Shown here: piece after piece, positions 22,317 to 23,409 of the stretch | How positions within the stretch are numbered: position 1 is the stretch's first letter | Layout: every line of letters begins with the position of its first letter | From: Treponema sp. | Lineage (GTDB): Bacteria; Spirochaetota; Spirochaetia; Treponematales; Breznakiellaceae | Assembly (NCBI GenBank): GCA_031259515.1 | Contig: JAIRLK010000348.1 | Location: forward strand, 1-23,409 | Direction of reading: 5' to 3' | Length of the DNA: 23,409 nt | Notes under the pieces: generated by a model | What the model was told of the DNA's origin: nothing | What the model saw: the letters and a program-made list of their open reading frames with translations, nothing else | The model's database searches: none | Position numbers and translations under genes: made by a program

Positions 22317-23039
22317 TTATCCCTCCTTCCCGCGGCGGACGGGCCGGTATGTCCCCTCCGCTTCCGCCTTTTCTATGGCGGCGTATTCATCTTCAGTAAC
22401 CGGTACGAACTTGAGATAGTTTCCCGCCGCCAACAGAAAGGGAGGCTCCCGGTTATAATCGAAGATTTTTAACGGCGTACGCCCCAGGAGTTGCCAGCCT
22501 CCGGGACTTTCCACAGGATATATCCCGGTTTGCCCGGCGGCTATGCCTACGGAACCGGCGGGGATCACGGCCCGTGGTTTTTGCAGCCGCGGCGTAGCTA
22601 TCTCTTTCGGCATACCTCCCAAATACGGAAAGCCGGGGGTAAAACCTATCATATAAATCAAATAGTCTGCCGAAGAATGGAGACGGATCACCTCCTCCGG
22701 GGGCAGTCCCGTATGGGCGGAGATAAAGTCCATATCCGGTCCCTTATCCCCGCCGTACAGGACAGGTATCTCTATCACTTCGCTCTCCGCCGCTCCCGGA
22801 GACGCGGAAAAGTCAATCATTGCCGCGGCAACGGTATCGGCGATTTCCCTAGCGGAGATACCGAAGGGATCGAAATTCACCAGGATGCTCCGGTAGGTTG
22901 GGATGATATCCAAAATTCCCGGCAGTTTCGCCTGGTCCAGTTTTCCGGTTGCATAGGTTATCCGGCGGTTTATCCCCTCGGATATTTCATTGCCGAATTC
23001 AATTACCAGTCCCGAATCTCCCGCGTTGAGGAAGCGCAT
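22317..23039 (-). CDS. pxpB: 5-oxoprolinase subunit B (KipI-like, allophanate hydrolase subunit 1 family)
   Basis: A 240-residue CT_C_D-family protein, the partner of PxpC. The N-terminal part begins FLNAGDSGLVIEFGNEI and IIPTYRSILVNFDP. The C-terminal cyclophilin-like domain has MIGFTPGFPYLGGMP at 130-144, then ATPRLQKPRAVIPAGSVGIA and YPVESPGGWQLLGRTP, all hallmarks of KipI/PxpB. In B. subtilis KipI also inhibits the sporulation kinase KinA, a role not expected in a spirochaete. The start ATG at 23037-23039 follows an AGGCGG-type site, 10 bp after the NRAMP-type gene. The subunit A gene (YcsF/LamB type) is not in the window and may lie beyond the right edge. Confidence 0.92.
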   Translation of the reverse strand: MRFLNAGDSGLVIEFGNEISEGINRRITYATGKLDQAKLPGILDIIPTYRSILVNFDPFGISAREIADTVAAAMIDFSASPGAAESEVIEIPVLYGGDKGPDMDFISAHTGLPPEEVIRLHSSADYLIYMIGFTPGFPYLGGMPKEIATPRLQKPRAVIPAGSVGIAAGQTGIYPVESPGGWQLLGRTPLKIFDYNREPPFLLAAGNYLKFVPVTEDEYAAIEKAEAEGTYRPVRRGKEG

Positions 23040-23049
23040 AAAGGACCGC

Positions 23050-23409
23050 CTATCCGAACAGGTTCGCGATATTTCGCAGGGAGGTAATGCCCGTGTACGC
23101 CGTGGCGATCACCACGAGAAAACCAAGAATGGTTAATGCCAGGGGATGTTTGTAGTTTCCTACAATCTCCTTTTTGAAGGCCCCAAAGAGGATAAGTCCC
23201 AGGGACAGGGGCAGGATAAGACCGTTCAGGCTTCCCGCCAAAACCAGCAGTTTGGCCGCGCCCCCCAAAATCATCATGATGGCGGTGGACACCACGATAA
23301 AGCCGATGATGAAGAATTTTTCATAATCCTTCACCACGGAGAACAGGGTTTTTAAGAAACTGACCGACGTATAGGCCGCGCCGACTATGGAGGTGGCGCC
23401 GGCGGCCCA
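23050..23409 (-). CDS. NRAMP-type permease (YcsG-like), C-terminal part, cut by window edge
   Basis: The frame is open from the window edge to the stop at 23050 and gives 119 residues: the C-terminal end of a polytopic membrane protein. AAGATSIVGAAYTSVSFLKT resembles the conserved region of Nramp-family carriers. It is followed by three or more hydrophobic segments (for example FFIIGFIVVSTAIMMILGG and HPLALTILGFLVVIATAY). A GTG at 23337 inside this frame is not the real start. In B. subtilis the Nramp-like gene ycsG lies with the kip genes, which supports the call. It probably imports a substrate of the cluster rather than a metal, but this is unproven. Confidence 0.8.
   Translation of the reverse strand, partial: WAAGATSIVGAAYTSVSFLKTLFSVVKDYEKFFIIGFIVVSTAIMMILGGAAKLLVLAGSLNGLILPLSLGLILFGAFKKEIVGNYKHPLALTILGFLVVIATAYTGITSLRNIANLFG

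Overview
The window reads as the chromosome of a spirochaete, most likely a Treponema and plausibly a termite-gut or other gut carbohydrate degrader. The support is indirect: a long (403-residue) ribose-phosphate pyrophosphokinase of the kind found in spirochaetes, a sugar ABC / GH3 / GH10 xylanase gene set, OmpA-type and lipoprotein-like export signals, and mixed AT-rich regulatory and moderately GC-rich coding DNA. No 16S or other taxonomic marker is present, so the species is not assigned.

Layout. (1) 1-4840, minus strand: a five-gene run for sugar uptake, namely periplasmic binding protein, permease, double-domain ATPase (split by a one-base frameshift at an A8 run), second permease, and the first 36 codons of a GH3 glycosidase cut by the window edge. 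A strong terminator-like hairpin separates the binding-protein gene from the permease. (2) 4841-5105: a compact divergent control region with a 9-bp-arm inverted repeat and an 18-bp palindrome that carries -10 hexamers for both directions. (3) 5106-8122, plus: a GH3 beta-glycosidase and an AraC-type regulator. (4) 8123-9826: a 1.7-kb graveyard of gene remnants, with a frameshifted LuxR-type regulator, an orphan excisionase-type DNA-binding gene, and two short orphan coding fragments. (5) 9827-13916, plus: a GH10 xylanase with a CBM9-like domain and two Gfo/Idh/MocA oxidoreductases, facing a convergent AraC regulator (13967-14845). (6) 14950-19675: a tRNA with CAU anticodon (probably Ile2), an OmpA-domain protein, prs, a HAD phosphatase, and a CorA-type transporter with a long structured leader containing a 37-codon ORF. 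(7) 19755-23409, minus: biotin ligase birA behind a YcsI-family (DUF1445) gene, pxpC, pxpB and an NRAMP-type permease cut by the right edge, i.e. an ATP-dependent 5-oxoprolinase-type cluster.

How it works together (inference). The exported xylanase would cut xylan outside the cytoplasm. The ABC system would import oligosaccharides or sugars, the cytoplasmic GH3 enzymes would finish hydrolysis, and the oxidoreductases could modify sugars or sugar acids. The two AraC proteins are the obvious local regulators. The right-hand cluster is unrelated and points to 5-oxoproline (pyroglutamate) or similar amide metabolism.

I found no CRISPR array, complete insertion sequence, integrase or defence system. 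The most unusual items are the frameshifted ATPase, the shared divergent promoter, the remnant island, the CorA leader and the structured spacer before the HAD start codon.
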